From the NCBI GenBank assembly GCA_030068525.1, contig JASJOS010000004.1, positions 124,001 through 188,000 on the forward strand: a stretch of DNA of 64,000 bases, given 5' to 3'. The DNA comes from Xanthocytophaga flava. Lineage in GTDB: Bacteria > Bacteroidota > Bacteroidia > Cytophagales > 172606-1. The notes beneath the pieces were generated by a model. The model made no database searches, was not told the DNA's origin, and worked only from the letters and a program-made list of their open reading frames with translations. Positions 1 through 9,194 of the stretch are shown here, piece by piece. The translations under genes were made by a program, and so were the position numbers. Each line of letters starts with the position of its first letter. Positions within the stretch are counted from its first letter, which is position 1.

Positions 1-1
1 T

Positions 2-811
2 CTACATAAAAGAGGCCTCAAAAAAGTTTTAGGTCTTAATTGTAAGCAACCTGTTGATGATGAATTAATAACCTTATGTATGGACAAAGTTATTAAAGGA
101 TATTTTTCTGACACAAACTATTTTGAGACAGATAGTAATATATCATACATCAAATCAGATAGGCAAAAGCTTATCAGAGACAGTATGTTAGATATTAATC
201 TATGGAATTCAGATGATAAAGAACTTATAAGAAAACTACTTAAGATTATCAGTACTATTGGCAATGAATTAGATATAAAACTTATATTGGAAGGAGGTAC
301 ACTACTTGGTTATGTTCGTCATGGGATGATTATCCCATGGGATGATGATGTTGATATTGCTATAAATGAGTTAGAAATAAAGTTATTTTTAGATGCATTA
401 ACATTCAACCACAGTAATGTGATTGAATACGATTTGTTTCATGAGGAAAAAGGATGCAAGTTCTACAAAATATGGTTAAAAGAAGGATATTCTATTCCCA
501 ACTGTCATCATAAGTGGCCATTTATTGATATTTGGATGCTCAAGGAAGTAAATAATCATATTACACTAGACTCAGTAGGAAAAAAGGGGTTAGCGATAAA
601 AGAAGAAGATTTTTTTCCATTAAAAGAGGTTGTCTTTGAAGAAAGTATCTTTTTTATCCCAAAAAATTATTTTAGTATTTTGTCTTTCCAATATCCAAAT
701 TGGAGAACAGAAATGAGAATATATCCATATAGTCATAGATTAGAAAAATCAGGTTTGAAACCTTTGGTAACTTCGATAACAGTTAACAATAATGGTCGCA
801 TACTATTGTAA
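2..811 (+). CDS. LicD-family nucleotidyltransferase-fold protein, 5' end cut by window edge
   Basis: The first ATG in the window is at 80, but the frame is open back to position 2 (LHKRGLKKVLGLNC...), so the gene very likely starts outside the window and this is a C-terminal part. The core motif GTLLGYVRHGMIIPWDDD followed by VDIAI is the LicD/fukutin-type nucleotidyltransferase signature, with the acidic DDDVD cluster as the expected metal ligand. Family members transfer phosphocholine or related phospho-groups onto surface glycans or glycoproteins; the substrate here cannot be told. The base composition is clearly AT-richer than that of genes downstream, which is common for surface-polysaccharide genes. 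A small Cys-rich peptide gene follows on the same strand. Confident on family, not on substrate. Confidence 0.8.
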   Translation, partial: LHKRGLKKVLGLNCKQPVDDELITLCMDKVIKGYFSDTNYFETDSNISYIKSDRQKLIRDSMLDINLWNSDDKELIRKLLKIISTIGNELDIKLILEGGTLLGYVRHGMIIPWDDDVDIAINELEIKLFLDALTFNHSNVIEYDLFHEEKGCKFYKIWLKEGYSIPNCHHKWPFIDIWMLKEVNNHITLDSVGKKGLAIKEEDFFPLKEVVFEESIFFIPKNYFSILSFQYPNWRTEMRIYPYSHRLEKSGLKPLVTSITVNNNGRILL

Positions 812-1080
812 ATTAATATAAACTTTGGTGTAAAGAAACAATGTGTTATGTGTGGCAAAAGAGAAACTTATTACAAAATATTTTTTTTTCATAAACCAAT
901 AATTTACTAGTATTTTAAGTTCCCCCCTCAAATTCTATCATTAAATTTAGCTATCAAATATTCTTATCTATCATCTTCTCTATGTTATTCATTCCTTGAA
1001 ACTTAGAAAAGATTCATTTTAATCCAAACTAATTCGGCCGAATATTTATAAAATGTTTCACTATTAATGTTTTAAAACTC

Positions 1081-1257
1081 ATGAAAAAAGCAATTCTTAA
1101 CTTTGCAGATCGCTTACTATCTAGAGAACAAATGAAAAAAATAAGAGGTGGATGTATGTTTGAATGTCCCCCAGATCATACAAAATGTGTTTGTCCAAAC
1201 GGAATAGATTATAGTTGCAGAAGATATACAGGTGATCCTTGTCCATGTAGAAGTTAG
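1081..1257 (+). CDS. 58-aa Cys-rich peptide with double-glycine leader (RiPP-like precursor)
   Basis: Reading from ATG 1081 gives a 58-residue peptide ending at TAG 1255-1257. The N-terminal part contains LSREQMKKIRGG, closely resembling the LSREEMKxIxGG leader of Bacteroidota GG-type peptides that are trimmed after Gly-Gly by C39-peptidase ABC exporters. The predicted core after G24 is 34 residues with seven cysteines (C25, C29, C36, C38, C46, C54, C56), starting directly with Cys. It is too short for common ORF length cut-offs. A strong hairpin at 1285-1316 closes the unit. No exporter or modifying enzyme is present in this window; they might lie to the left. The leader match is strong; the final product and its modifications are unknown. 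Confidence 0.75.
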   Translation: MKKAILNFADRLLSREQMKKIRGGCMFECPPDHTKCVCPNGIDYSCRRYTGDPCPCRS

Positions 1258-1284
1258 GAATTTTTAACAAAAAGTAAGATAAGC

Positions 1285-1316
1285 AACTCATTATCAGAGC
1301 TAACTGATAATGAGTT
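1285..1316 (+). terminator. Hairpin terminator after the small Cys-rich peptide gene
   Basis: Perfect 13-bp stem (AACTCATTATCAG / CTGATAATGAGTT) with a 6-nt loop, 27 nt after the stop codon of the peptide gene. A T-rich tract is weak on the + strand, so termination efficiency is uncertain. Confidence 0.6.
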
Positions 1317-1430
1317 AACTCTATTGTAAATGTCGGTTTTCTAGTTTTCAATAATATCCGGATATAAAATTCGAATGGGCTCTTTTCAGTTATTACCACT
1401 AATACTGTGAATTTTGGAAAATTCTAAAAC

Positions 1431-1438
1431 TAACTTTG
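1431..1438 (+). promoter_or_regulatory. Possible Bacteroidota -7 element upstream of the ECF sigma gene
   Basis: TAACTTTG matches the TAnnTTTG -7 consensus of the Bacteroidota primary sigma factor. A TTG exists upstream but only about 14 nt away, shorter than the usual 19-21 nt. It would give a leader of about 200 nt before the sigma gene. Apart from this and the hairpin at 1285-1316, I see nothing else in the 1258-1648 gap. Confidence 0.3.
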
Positions 1439-1648
1439 CATATGCCAATTTCTCACTTTTGACCATGTTTTAGACTTGTGCAAATGTTAGCTTCATGTAT
1501 ATAATCCAAACAATCAAAAAACGAATGACTCATTACACTTCTCTGTATAGTACAATATATTTCCTAAGCTTTTTTTTCATTTAACACTGGCTTAATAAGC
1601 TTGTCTTTTCAGAAATCTACTTTTGCAGAAAGAATTTTTACACAAGCT

Positions 1649-2233
1649 ATGTCTTATCTTTCTGCTGACGAAGAAGAACTCCTGCGGGAATTACGAGCCG
1701 GAAACGAAAAAGCGTTTAACGAGATATACGACCGCTATTGGAAAAACCTATACTTGTTTGCCCGCAATAAATTACGGTCTGAGGATGAAGCATTGGATAT
1801 CACACAGGATATCTTTGTAAAGCTTTGGACCAAGAGAGATACGTTACTTATTACTACTTCTCTTTCTGGTTATCTGTTCAAAAGTCTGAAAAACAAAATA
1901 TTGGATCATATAGATGCTACCTATACACGGGAAGATTATCTGGCGTCACTGAAAAACATGACTCCCTCCTTTCGGGAATCGACTGCCGAAAAGGTAGCTG
2001 AAAGTGAGATCTATTCTTTGCTGGATACATCCCTGGCCAGTATGCCTTCGCGTATGAAGGAGATATTTGAACTGAGCCGACGTCAGGATCACTCCATTGC
2101 AGAAATCTCACAACAACTGGACTTATCCCAGCAAACTGTAAAAAATCAGCTTACAAGTGCCTTAAGAAGACTTCGCTTAAGTCTGAGTGACTATATTGTC
2201 TCTATTCTACTATTCTGTCTCTGGATTTCATAA
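1649..2233 (+). CDS. RNA polymerase sigma-70 factor, ECF type
   Basis: About 194 residues with region 2 (AFNEIYDRYWKNLYLFARNK ... DITQDIFVKLW) and region 4 (SMPSRMKEIFELSR ... SIAEISQQLDLSQQTVKNQL), the usual layout of Bacteroidota ECF sigma factors. The frame is open from a TTG at 1601, but the ATG at 1649 directly before SYLSADEEELLREL fits the family better and was chosen. A short hydrophobic C-terminal tail (IVSILLFCLWIS) is typical of the subgroup paired with FecR. The next genes are an anti-sigma FecR and a SusC-type transducer with an STN domain, so this factor probably directs expression of the SusC/SusD locus once the signal passes through the outer membrane. Confidence 0.9.
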   Translation: MSYLSADEEELLRELRAGNEKAFNEIYDRYWKNLYLFARNKLRSEDEALDITQDIFVKLWTKRDTLLITTSLSGYLFKSLKNKILDHIDATYTREDYLASLKNMTPSFRESTAEKVAESEIYSLLDTSLASMPSRMKEIFELSRRQDHSIAEISQQLDLSQQTVKNQLTSALRRLRLSLSDYIVSILLFCLWIS

Positions 2234-2280
2234 GTATCAGATAACCTGACAACACGCCATTTCCTCCTTAATCCTACTTC

Positions 2281-2305
2281 TATAGCCCTCAAATACAGGG
2301 CTATA
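2281..2305 (+). terminator. Terminator after ECF sigma gene
   Basis: 9-bp stem TATAGCCCT / AGGGCTATA with a 7-nt loop, followed by TTTG and further T-rich sequence. It separates the sigma gene from the FecR gene, so the two may have separate transcripts or partial read-through. Confidence 0.6.
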
Positions 2306-2429
2306 TTTGTTTCATTTTATCTATTTTAATTTTTTTCAAAAAAATCTTCATCTCGCATAGTACCATTTGGATTCTCGCCCGTCACCTCATTGTAAACGCA
2401 CTATTCTCTGACATCACAATACCATCACA

Positions 2430-3398
2430 GTGACTCCTGAAGAACTAAAAAATCTGATTACGAAATACAAACTTGACCAATGCACAGACGAGGAAAAAGA
2501 ATGGGTAGAACATTGGCTTGATTCGCTGCATACACAGTCAGAAGATTTATCAGCAACCGAAGAAGTACGAATCAAAGCCAGCCTTCAGGAGCGAATTGAT
2601 ACAGCCATTAAAGAAGAAGAGAATATTATTGCATTACCTGTCAGACAATTTCCCGTATGGCGAGTTGCCTCTGTTATTTTACTGGTAGCCCTGGCTGCCG
2701 GAGTAGGGATATGGATCGGCAAAGGTCATTTTCTGAAAACTTCTGTTGCCTATATGGAGATATACAATCCTCCGGGCCGTCAGAAGGTGATTCAGTTATC
2801 AGATAAGTCACTGGTATATATGAATGCGGATACCCGAATCAGAGTACCCAAGTCTTTTTCAGGAAATATTCGGCAGGTATATCTGGAGGGGGAAGCCTTT
2901 TTTGAAGTGACCAAAGATCCTAAAAAGCCTTTTGTGATCACTTCAGGAAAAATCAATACACGAGTCTTGGGTACCAGCTTTAATGTAAAGGCCTACAAAG
3001 ATGATTCGCAGATTGAGGTTGCAGTACGTACCGGAAAGGTACAGGTTGGAGATAGTATGCAAACTGTATTCTTGACACCTAATCAGAAAGCCAGTTATTC
3101 GATAAAAGAGCAACTGTTGACTCAGACCAATGTAACACAGTTGGAAAATTATACAGCCTGGATGGAGGGTAATCTGGTATTTGAAGACAAAACTCTGCCT
3201 GAAATTATTCAGATCCTGAACCGGAAATACAATGTAACGATACAGTTGGAGAATAAGGAACTGAGTCAGTGTAAACTAAATGCCCGGTTTAAAAACGAGC
3301 CGTTACCGCGAATCGTGGAGAAGATATGTCTGTATCTGGGGGCTCGATACAAGAAAGTCGGAAATCAGATTATCATCAAAGGAAACACCTGTCAATAA
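2430..3398 (+). CDS. FecR-family anti-sigma factor
   Basis: 322 residues read from a GTG at 2430; no better ATG is near, and the N-terminus (TPEELKNLITKYKLDQCTDEEK) matches the start of FecR proteins. Layout: cytoplasmic sigma-binding segment of about 75 residues, one membrane helix (about 76-96, VASVILLVALAAGVGIWIG), FecR domain (about 115-210: NPPGRQKVIQLSDKSLVYMN, then the YLEGEAFFEVTKDPKKPFVI region), and a C-terminal DUF4974-like STN-type fold (FEDKTLPEIIQILNRKYNV). The protein should hold the ECF factor inactive and release it upon contact with the STN domain of the SusC transducer encoded next. Placement between the sigma gene and the SusC gene supports this. Confidence 0.92.
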   Translation: MTPEELKNLITKYKLDQCTDEEKEWVEHWLDSLHTQSEDLSATEEVRIKASLQERIDTAIKEEENIIALPVRQFPVWRVASVILLVALAAGVGIWIGKGHFLKTSVAYMEIYNPPGRQKVIQLSDKSLVYMNADTRIRVPKSFSGNIRQVYLEGEAFFEVTKDPKKPFVITSGKINTRVLGTSFNVKAYKDDSQIEVAVRTGKVQVGDSMQTVFLTPNQKASYSIKEQLLTQTNVTQLENYTAWMEGNLVFEDKTLPEIIQILNRKYNVTIQLENKELSQCKLNARFKNEPLPRIVEKICLYLGARYKKVGNQIIIKGNTCQ

Positions 3399-3475
3399 TG
3401 CGTATACACTAAACCACTGTTAAACCAACAACCCTATTGCCTATGTAACAATCAAACTCTACATTCTGTCCGGAT

Positions 3476-3525
3476 AAAAACCGAAGATGTTGCGAGCATC
3501 TCCGGTCTGATTGTCCCCGGTTTTT
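3476..3525 (+). terminator. Terminator-like hairpin after the FecR gene
   Basis: Outer arms AAAAACCG (3476-3483) and CGGTTTTT (3518-3525) enclose an inner AGATG/CATCT hairpin. The T-run at the end fits intrinsic termination, leaving SusC to be transcribed from its own promoter, presumably ECF-dependent. Confidence 0.55.
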
Positions 3526-3604
3526 ATGTATTCCTTAGTTCACATTAAAGAAATAACCAAGAGACCTTTCGTGTTCAGTTTAACCTGAAAACAAACCCAA
3601 AAGT

Positions 3605-6600
3605 ATGAAAAAATCCCAAAAACGAGGGTTCGTATCTTTCATATATTTTATGAGATATGCAGCTCTGTTTGCCTTGCTGTTGCAGTTTACTACTACTGCC
3701 TCCTATGCCAAAGCTACCAGTCAGAACATATTGGATAATACCGTTTCAATCTCTTTAAAAAATGTAACGCTACGTCAAAGCCTGACCATACTCAGCGAAA
3801 AAGCAAATTGTGAGTTTATTTATTCTCCCAGTCTGCTGCCTGCTGACAAAAAGGTATCTGTCAACTACGAGAATCGGAAACTCCGCACTATTCTGGATGA
3901 TCTGCTCAAGCCTTATTATGTTATCTACGAATCTTCAGACTCATATATTTTTATCAAAGAAAAACCAAAAAGTACAGGCACTTCTGCCAATAAACCTCAA
4001 AATACTGTTACAGGAAAAGTAACCGATGAAAAAGGCCAGCCATTACCCGGTGTCAGTGTTAGTGTCAAAGGCACCACTACAGGTAGTATCAGTGATGCAC
4101 AGGGTAATTACAGTGTTACTGTTTCCGATGAGAATGGTATTCTGGTATTCTCTTTCATAGGCTATAACACAGAAGAAGTTCCTGTAGGCAGCAAAACTGT
4201 GATCAATGTAGCTATGGTACCTAATGTTCAGTCGCTGGAAAATGTGGTGGTAGTGGGTTATAGTTCTATCAAGAAACGAGACCTGACAGGCTCTGTAGAA
4301 CAGGTAGATGGTAAAGTACTGGAAAATCGCTCAGTATCTAACGTTGCACAAGGGTTACAAGGGGTTATTCCTAACCTGAACATTATCCCACAGGATGGTA
4401 AGCCAATTCAATCACCCACCTTCAATGTGCGTGGTACAACTTCCATCGGTCAAGGTGGTAGTGCGTTAGTATTAGTAGATGGTGTAGAAGGTGATCCAAG
4501 CCGGCTTAACCCCAATGACATTGCCAGTGTTACTGTATTGAAAGATGCGGCCTCTTGTGCTATTTATGGAGCACGTGGTGCATTTGGTGTAGTTCTTTTC
4601 ACCACCAAAAAAGCCAATAAGGAACGTACCAGTATCAACTATTCTGTCAATCATGCATTCAGATCGCCTACTACAGTGCCTGATCTGGTTACAGATGGCT
4701 ATCAGTTTGCCAAGCTGTTTAATGAAGCCTGGTCAGCCTGGAACGACTACTCTCAGACTCCCCAGAATATTAACAAAACAGTAAAGTTCTCACAGGATTA
4801 TCTAGCACAGTTAGAGAGACATTCCAAAGATCCCAGTCTTCCTCAGGTGGAGGTAAACTCAAATGGAGAATACGTCTACTATGCCAATACAGACTGGTAC
4901 AAAGAACTTTATAAAAAACATACAACCTCTACCGAGCATAACATTTCTTTCTCTGGTGGTAATGATAAAAGTGACTTCTACGTATCCGGACGTGCTTATA
5001 CACAAGATGGATTGTTCCGTTACAACTCGGATGATTACAAAATGTATAACCTCCGTGCCAAAGGATCACTACAGTTAACTCCTTGGCTGGAAGCAACTAA
5101 CAATGTTGATTATTCATTTATCAAGTACCACAACCCGTTGAATGTAGGTGAAGGTGGCAGTATCTGGCGGAACATTTCAGACGAAGGTCATAACATGGCT
5201 CCTATGTTTAACCCGGATGGTACCCTCACCTACTCGGCAGCTTATACAGTGGGAGATTTTGTATATGGAAAAAACGGGATTGACATGAATCGAACCGTAA
5301 TCCGAAATACAACCAGCTTAAGCAGTCACTTCTTTGAGAACAAGTTACGCATCAAGGGTGATTTTACCTTCCAGAATACCGACAATGATGAGAATCGCAG
5401 ACGCGTACAGGTGCCATACAGCCGTAAACCAGGGGTAATTGAGTATGTAGGAACTAACACCAATGACTTGCAGGTACTACAACGCAATACCAAATACATG
5501 GCTACCAATATTTACAGCGAGTACGAGAACTTCTTTGGTAATCACTATGTAAAAGCCCTGGTTGGATTTAACTACGAACAATCTACCTACAAACGGATCG
5601 AAGTAGTACGCAATGGACTAATCTCTCCGGATGCAACAGACCTTAACCTCGCACTGGGTCAATCCATTACTACCTCAGGTGGCTATGACCAGTGGGCTGT
5701 TATGGGAGGATTCTACCGGTTAAACTACGGGTTCAAAGACAAATACCTAGTAGAGTTCAACGGTCGCTATGATGGATCATCCAAGTTCCCTTCCAGTCAG
5801 CGGTATGCCTTCTTCCCATCTGTTTCAGCAGGATGGAGAGTGAGTAAAGAATCGTTCTGGACAGTTCCTGAAAGAATTATTTCAGATCTGAAAATTCGGG
5901 CTTCCTACGGTTCATTGGGAAATGGAGCTATAGATTCGTATTCATTTCAGGAGAAATTTAACATCAAACAATCCGGTCGTGTCTTAAACGGAGTAAAACC
6001 TCAGCAAACCAGTCAACCGACAATTTTACCGAATGGACTAACATGGGAAACAGCTAACACACAGAACCTGGGGATCAATCTGGGGTTACTATCTAACCAT
6101 CTGAATGTGACAGGAGACGCCTATATTCGTAAGACAACCAATATGTTTACTGTGGGTATGACACTGCCTGCTGTGTTCGGAACCAATACTCCTCTTGGTG
6201 ATATCAATGTACCAAAAGGAAACTATGCAGATCTGAGAACAACAGGATGGGAAGCATCTATTGCCTGGAATGATCAATTCAAAGTTCGGAATAAACCGTT
6301 TGGATATAACCTCCGGTTAGTGATTTCAGATTACACCAGTAAGGTTACCAAATACAATAACCCGGAAAGACGATTAAGTACATCAAGCAGTGAGACCTAT
6401 TACGCAGGTCAGACAGTAGGTGAGATCTGGGGATTTGTAACAGATGGATTCTTTACATCAGATGAAGACATCAAAAACTCAGCAGCACAAACATTGTATA
6501 AGGCATCAACCAGTGGCAAGACACTTCCCGGTGATATCAAGTTTAAAGACCTGAATGGAGATAGAGTAATCAATAATGGCGACAATACAGTTGGCAACCC

Positions 6601-7174
6601 GGGTGACCGCAAAGTAATTGGTAATGCGACTCCACGTTATACGTATGGAGTAAATCTGGGTGCTGACTGGAATGGATTTTTCTTTTCGGCTTTCTTCCAG
6701 GGTGTAGCCAAACAGGATTGGTATCCAGGTACGGAAGCGGCTCTCTTCTGGGGTCCTTACAACAGACCATACAACAGAATACCTAAATACCAGCTGGATC
6801 AGATCTGGTCAGAAGAAAATCCTAATACCTACTTCCCAAGATTAAGAGGATATGTAGCTCAGAATGGATCTGGTGAGTTGACACAAACACAAACCAAGTA
6901 CCTGCAAAATGTAGCCTATGTACGCCTTAAAAACCTTCAGATCGGCTATAACTTCCCTCAGGAACTCATCAAAAGAGCACATATGAGCAATGCACGGATT
7001 TATCTGTCTGCTGAAAATATCTGGACATGGTCTCCTTTGTATAAGATCACCCGAGATATTGATGTAGAAAGCATCAATGGCTCTGACCGTGTGTTGACTG
7101 ATGGAAAAACGGGAAATGGAAACAATTACCCTATTCTGAAAAGTATGTCAATGGGACTATCTGTTACCTTCTGA
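3605..7174 (+). CDS. SusC/RagA-type TonB-dependent outer-membrane transducer
   Basis: 1189 residues. Order: signal peptide (about 1-35), STN domain (about 48-122; VSISLKNVTLRQSLTILSEK), carboxypeptidase-regulatory-like domain (about 134-205; GKVTDEKGQPLPGVSVSVKG), TonB-box/plug region with VVVVGYSSIKKRDLTGSV, LVLVDGVEG and the ASVTVLKDAASCAIYGARGA motif typical of SusC, then the 22-strand barrel ending in the aromatic terminus SVTF. The STN domain marks it as a transducer that signals to FecR/ECF in addition to transporting ligand. The SusD gene follows after 64 nt. The ligand is unknown; the associated phosphoesterase-fold enzyme hints at a phosphorylated or nucleic-acid-like substrate, but that is inference. 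Confidence 0.95.
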   Translation: MKKSQKRGFVSFIYFMRYAALFALLLQFTTTASYAKATSQNILDNTVSISLKNVTLRQSLTILSEKANCEFIYSPSLLPADKKVSVNYENRKLRTILDDLLKPYYVIYESSDSYIFIKEKPKSTGTSANKPQNTVTGKVTDEKGQPLPGVSVSVKGTTTGSISDAQGNYSVTVSDENGILVFSFIGYNTEEVPVGSKTVINVAMVPNVQSLENVVVVGYSSIKKRDLTGSVEQVDGKVLENRSVSNVAQGLQGVIPNLNIIPQDGKPIQSPTFNVRGTTSIGQGGSALVLVDGVEGDPSRLNPNDIASVTVLKDAASCAIYGARGAFGVVLFTTKKANKERTSINYSVNHAFRSPTTVPDLVTDGYQFAKLFNEAWSAWNDYSQTPQNINKTVKFSQDYLAQLERHSKDPSLPQVEVNSNGEYVYYANTDWYKELYKKHTTSTEHNISFSGGNDKSDFYVSGRAYTQDGLFRYNSDDYKMYNLRAKGSLQLTPWLEATNNVDYSFIKYHNPLNVGEGGSIWRNISDEGHNMAPMFNPDGTLTYSAAYTVGDFVYGKNGIDMNRTVIRNTTSLSSHFFENKLRIKGDFTFQNTDNDENRRRVQVPYSRKPGVIEYVGTNTNDLQVLQRNTKYMATNIYSEYENFFGNHYVKALVGFNYEQSTYKRIEVVRNGLISPDATDLNLALGQSITTSGGYDQWAVMGGFYRLNYGFKDKYLVEFNGRYDGSSKFPSSQRYAFFPSVSAGWRVSKESFWTVPERIISDLKIRASYGSLGNGAIDSYSFQEKFNIKQSGRVLNGVKPQQTSQPTILPNGLTWETANTQNLGINLGLLSNHLNVTGDAYIRKTTNMFTVGMTLPAVFGTNTPLGDINVPKGNYADLRTTGWEASIAWNDQFKVRNKPFGYNLRLVISDYTSKVTKYNNPERRLSTSSSETYYAGQTVGEIWGFVTDGFFTSDEDIKNSAAQTLYKASTSGKTLPGDIKFKDLNGDRVINNGDNTVGNPGDRKVIGNATPRYTYGVNLGADWNGFFFSAFFQGVAKQDWYPGTEAALFWGPYNRPYNRIPKYQLDQIWSEENPNTYFPRLRGYVAQNGSGELTQTQTKYLQNVAYVRLKNLQIGYNFPQELIKRAHMSNARIYLSAENIWTWSPLYKITRDIDVESINGSDRVLTDGKTGNGNNYPILKSMSMGLSVTF

Positions 7175-7238
7175 GGAATAGGTGAATAGCCTCGGTTATA
7201 GATTTAGCCTTATCCAAGTTTATTAATCCTTTGTATTC

Positions 7239-9008
7239 ATGAAAAAATATATAATAATACTTCTTGGCCTAACCATCCTTTTTTCCGCTTGTGAAAAACT
7301 GGATCAGGTACCCGAATCCACAGCCACCAGAGACGCTATCTTTGGAAATGAAACGGGTCTCATGCTCTATACTAATTCGTTTTATGATATACTTCCTACG
7401 GCAGGCGACATTCATCGGAGTGATGAAATGTCTGATTATGCTGCCCGTACTCAAGTACCTGACTTTTTGCGTGAAGGTGCTTTTGGTCCCAGACAAAGTT
7501 CCGGTTGGAATTGGGAACAATTGCGAAATGTAAATTATTTCATTGAAAACTGTACAGACCCACGTGTCTCTGAAACAGCCAGACGCAATTATATTGGAAT
7601 AGCTCGTTTTTTCAGAGCGTTTTTTTACTTTGAAAAAGTAAAACGTTTTGGTGATGTTCCCTGGATCAATAAAACCTTTGAGGTAAATGATCCTGACTTG
7701 TTCAAAGGCCGTGATTCCCGTACATTGGTAATGGATTCAGTACTGGCTGATCTTGACTATGCAGCAGCCAATATCACAGCCGCCAATGATAACTCACGCA
7801 GTCTGATCTCTAAAAATGTTGCCTATGCATTTAAATCCCGCGTGTGTTTGTTTGAAGGAACCTATCGCAAATACCATGATGAATTGAATCTGGGATCTAC
7901 CGCTGAAAAATGGCTGACAGAAGCAGTAAATGCAGCAGAGAAAGTAATAAACACGGGAGGTTACTCGCTTTACAATGGTCTTGGCACAGATAAATCGTAC
8001 CGTCAGCTGTTTACAAGCACTACCCCTGTTACATCAGAAGTGCTGCTTTCGGTGGTAATGGATGCTAACCTGAGTGTATTCAATGATGCCAACTGGTGGT
8101 GGACCAGCGCTACTTATGGATCTCGTGTAAGCTTTATCCGTACGTTTGTTAATACCTATCTTTCTATTGATGGCACTCCCTTTACATCCAAGCCAGGGTA
8201 TGAAACCATGACGTTTATGGAAGAGGTAAAGAACAGAGACAAACGCCTGCAACAAACCATCCGTATGGGCGATTACAAACGAGTAAATGGGGGTTCTACT
8301 GAACCTGCCCCTCCTGTATTTTCCTATACCTATACAGGCTATCAACCAATCAAGTGGACACTGGATGATGTGTATTATGATGGAGGAAACCGCAATATCA
8401 ACTCTATCTGTGTAATTCGTCTGGCAGAGGTGTTATTAAACTATGCAGAAGCCAAAGCTGAACTTGGTACCTTTGCAGGTGACGACTGGACTAAAACAGT
8501 AGGTGCACTACGTACTCGTGCAGGCATTGCCAATGCCAATACACTGCCAACAGTGGTAGATCCTTACATGAAGGCAAATTACTTCCCTGCTATAACTGAT
8601 CCGGTTTTAATGGAAATCCGTAGAGAAAGAGGAATTGAACTGGCACTGGAAGGTTTCCGCTTTTATGACATTGTACGCTGGAAACGGGGTGAACTGATGG
8701 AGCAGACCTGGAATGGTTTCTATGTACCTGCGTTGAATCAACCTCTGGATCTGAATGAAGATGGTATTCTGGATGTATGCTTCTATAAAGAGAAACCAGC
8801 CACACAGATTGCAGGCGTTACCTATGTGAATGTAGCAGAGACGATCAGCAATGGACCCAATCCACAACGTCTCTCCCATGACACCTATGGCGAACTTACC
8901 TGGCTGGCGAATGTGCCTCGCAAATGGGAAACCAAACACTATCTGTATCCTATTCCTGAAAATGACCGGCTTCTGAATCCTGCCTTAGGTCAGAATCCAG
9001 GCTGGTAA
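7239..9008 (+). CDS. SusD/RagB-family nutrient-binding lipoprotein
   Basis: 589 residues with a lipoprotein signal peptide ending in LFSAC (Cys about 18). The family hallmarks are all present: the N-terminal LDQVPEST..., RNYIGIARFFRAFFYFEKVKRF (TPR-like helices), the internal NAYAF-like segment, and C-terminal RRERGIELALEGFRFYDIVR and YLYPIPENDRLLNPALGQNP. It forms the lid of the SusC pore at the outer membrane and binds substrate. It lies 64 nt downstream of the SusC gene in the same operon. Confidence 0.95.
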   Translation: MKKYIIILLGLTILFSACEKLDQVPESTATRDAIFGNETGLMLYTNSFYDILPTAGDIHRSDEMSDYAARTQVPDFLREGAFGPRQSSGWNWEQLRNVNYFIENCTDPRVSETARRNYIGIARFFRAFFYFEKVKRFGDVPWINKTFEVNDPDLFKGRDSRTLVMDSVLADLDYAAANITAANDNSRSLISKNVAYAFKSRVCLFEGTYRKYHDELNLGSTAEKWLTEAVNAAEKVINTGGYSLYNGLGTDKSYRQLFTSTTPVTSEVLLSVVMDANLSVFNDANWWWTSATYGSRVSFIRTFVNTYLSIDGTPFTSKPGYETMTFMEEVKNRDKRLQQTIRMGDYKRVNGGSTEPAPPVFSYTYTGYQPIKWTLDDVYYDGGNRNINSICVIRLAEVLLNYAEAKAELGTFAGDDWTKTVGALRTRAGIANANTLPTVVDPYMKANYFPAITDPVLMEIRRERGIELALEGFRFYDIVRWKRGELMEQTWNGFYVPALNQPLDLNEDGILDVCFYKEKPATQIAGVTYVNVAETISNGPNPQRLSHDTYGELTWLANVPRKWETKHYLYPIPENDRLLNPALGQNPGW

Positions 9009-9024
9009 TAACTCATTAACCAAT

Positions 9025-9060
9025 CCGTCCGTCACTGATATGCAGATGGACGGGTTTTTT
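9025..9060 (+). terminator. Terminator after SusD
   Basis: CCGTCC (9025-9030) pairs with GGACGG (9048-9053), followed by GTTTTTTC. The following nuclease-fold gene starts 135 nt further on and may be a separate unit or depend on read-through. Confidence 0.6.
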
Positions 9061-9194
9061 CTTATTGCAGATCATTACTCCATCTTTTCAATATGTTTTG
9101 CTACTGTTTTATCTAAAACAGATTTACTTTACAACAAACTTCGTAGTATAATTTCCGATCACAACCTATATAGTTTAATTTTAAGTAACCATTT

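Noticed and set aside
812..1080. Further small genes between the LicD-like gene and the peptide gene
   Set aside because: Only very short frames without leader or family features; AT-rich spacer.
1121..1399. Minus-strand 92-aa ORF
   Set aside because: Overlaps the Cys-rich peptide gene and its terminator; no family features.
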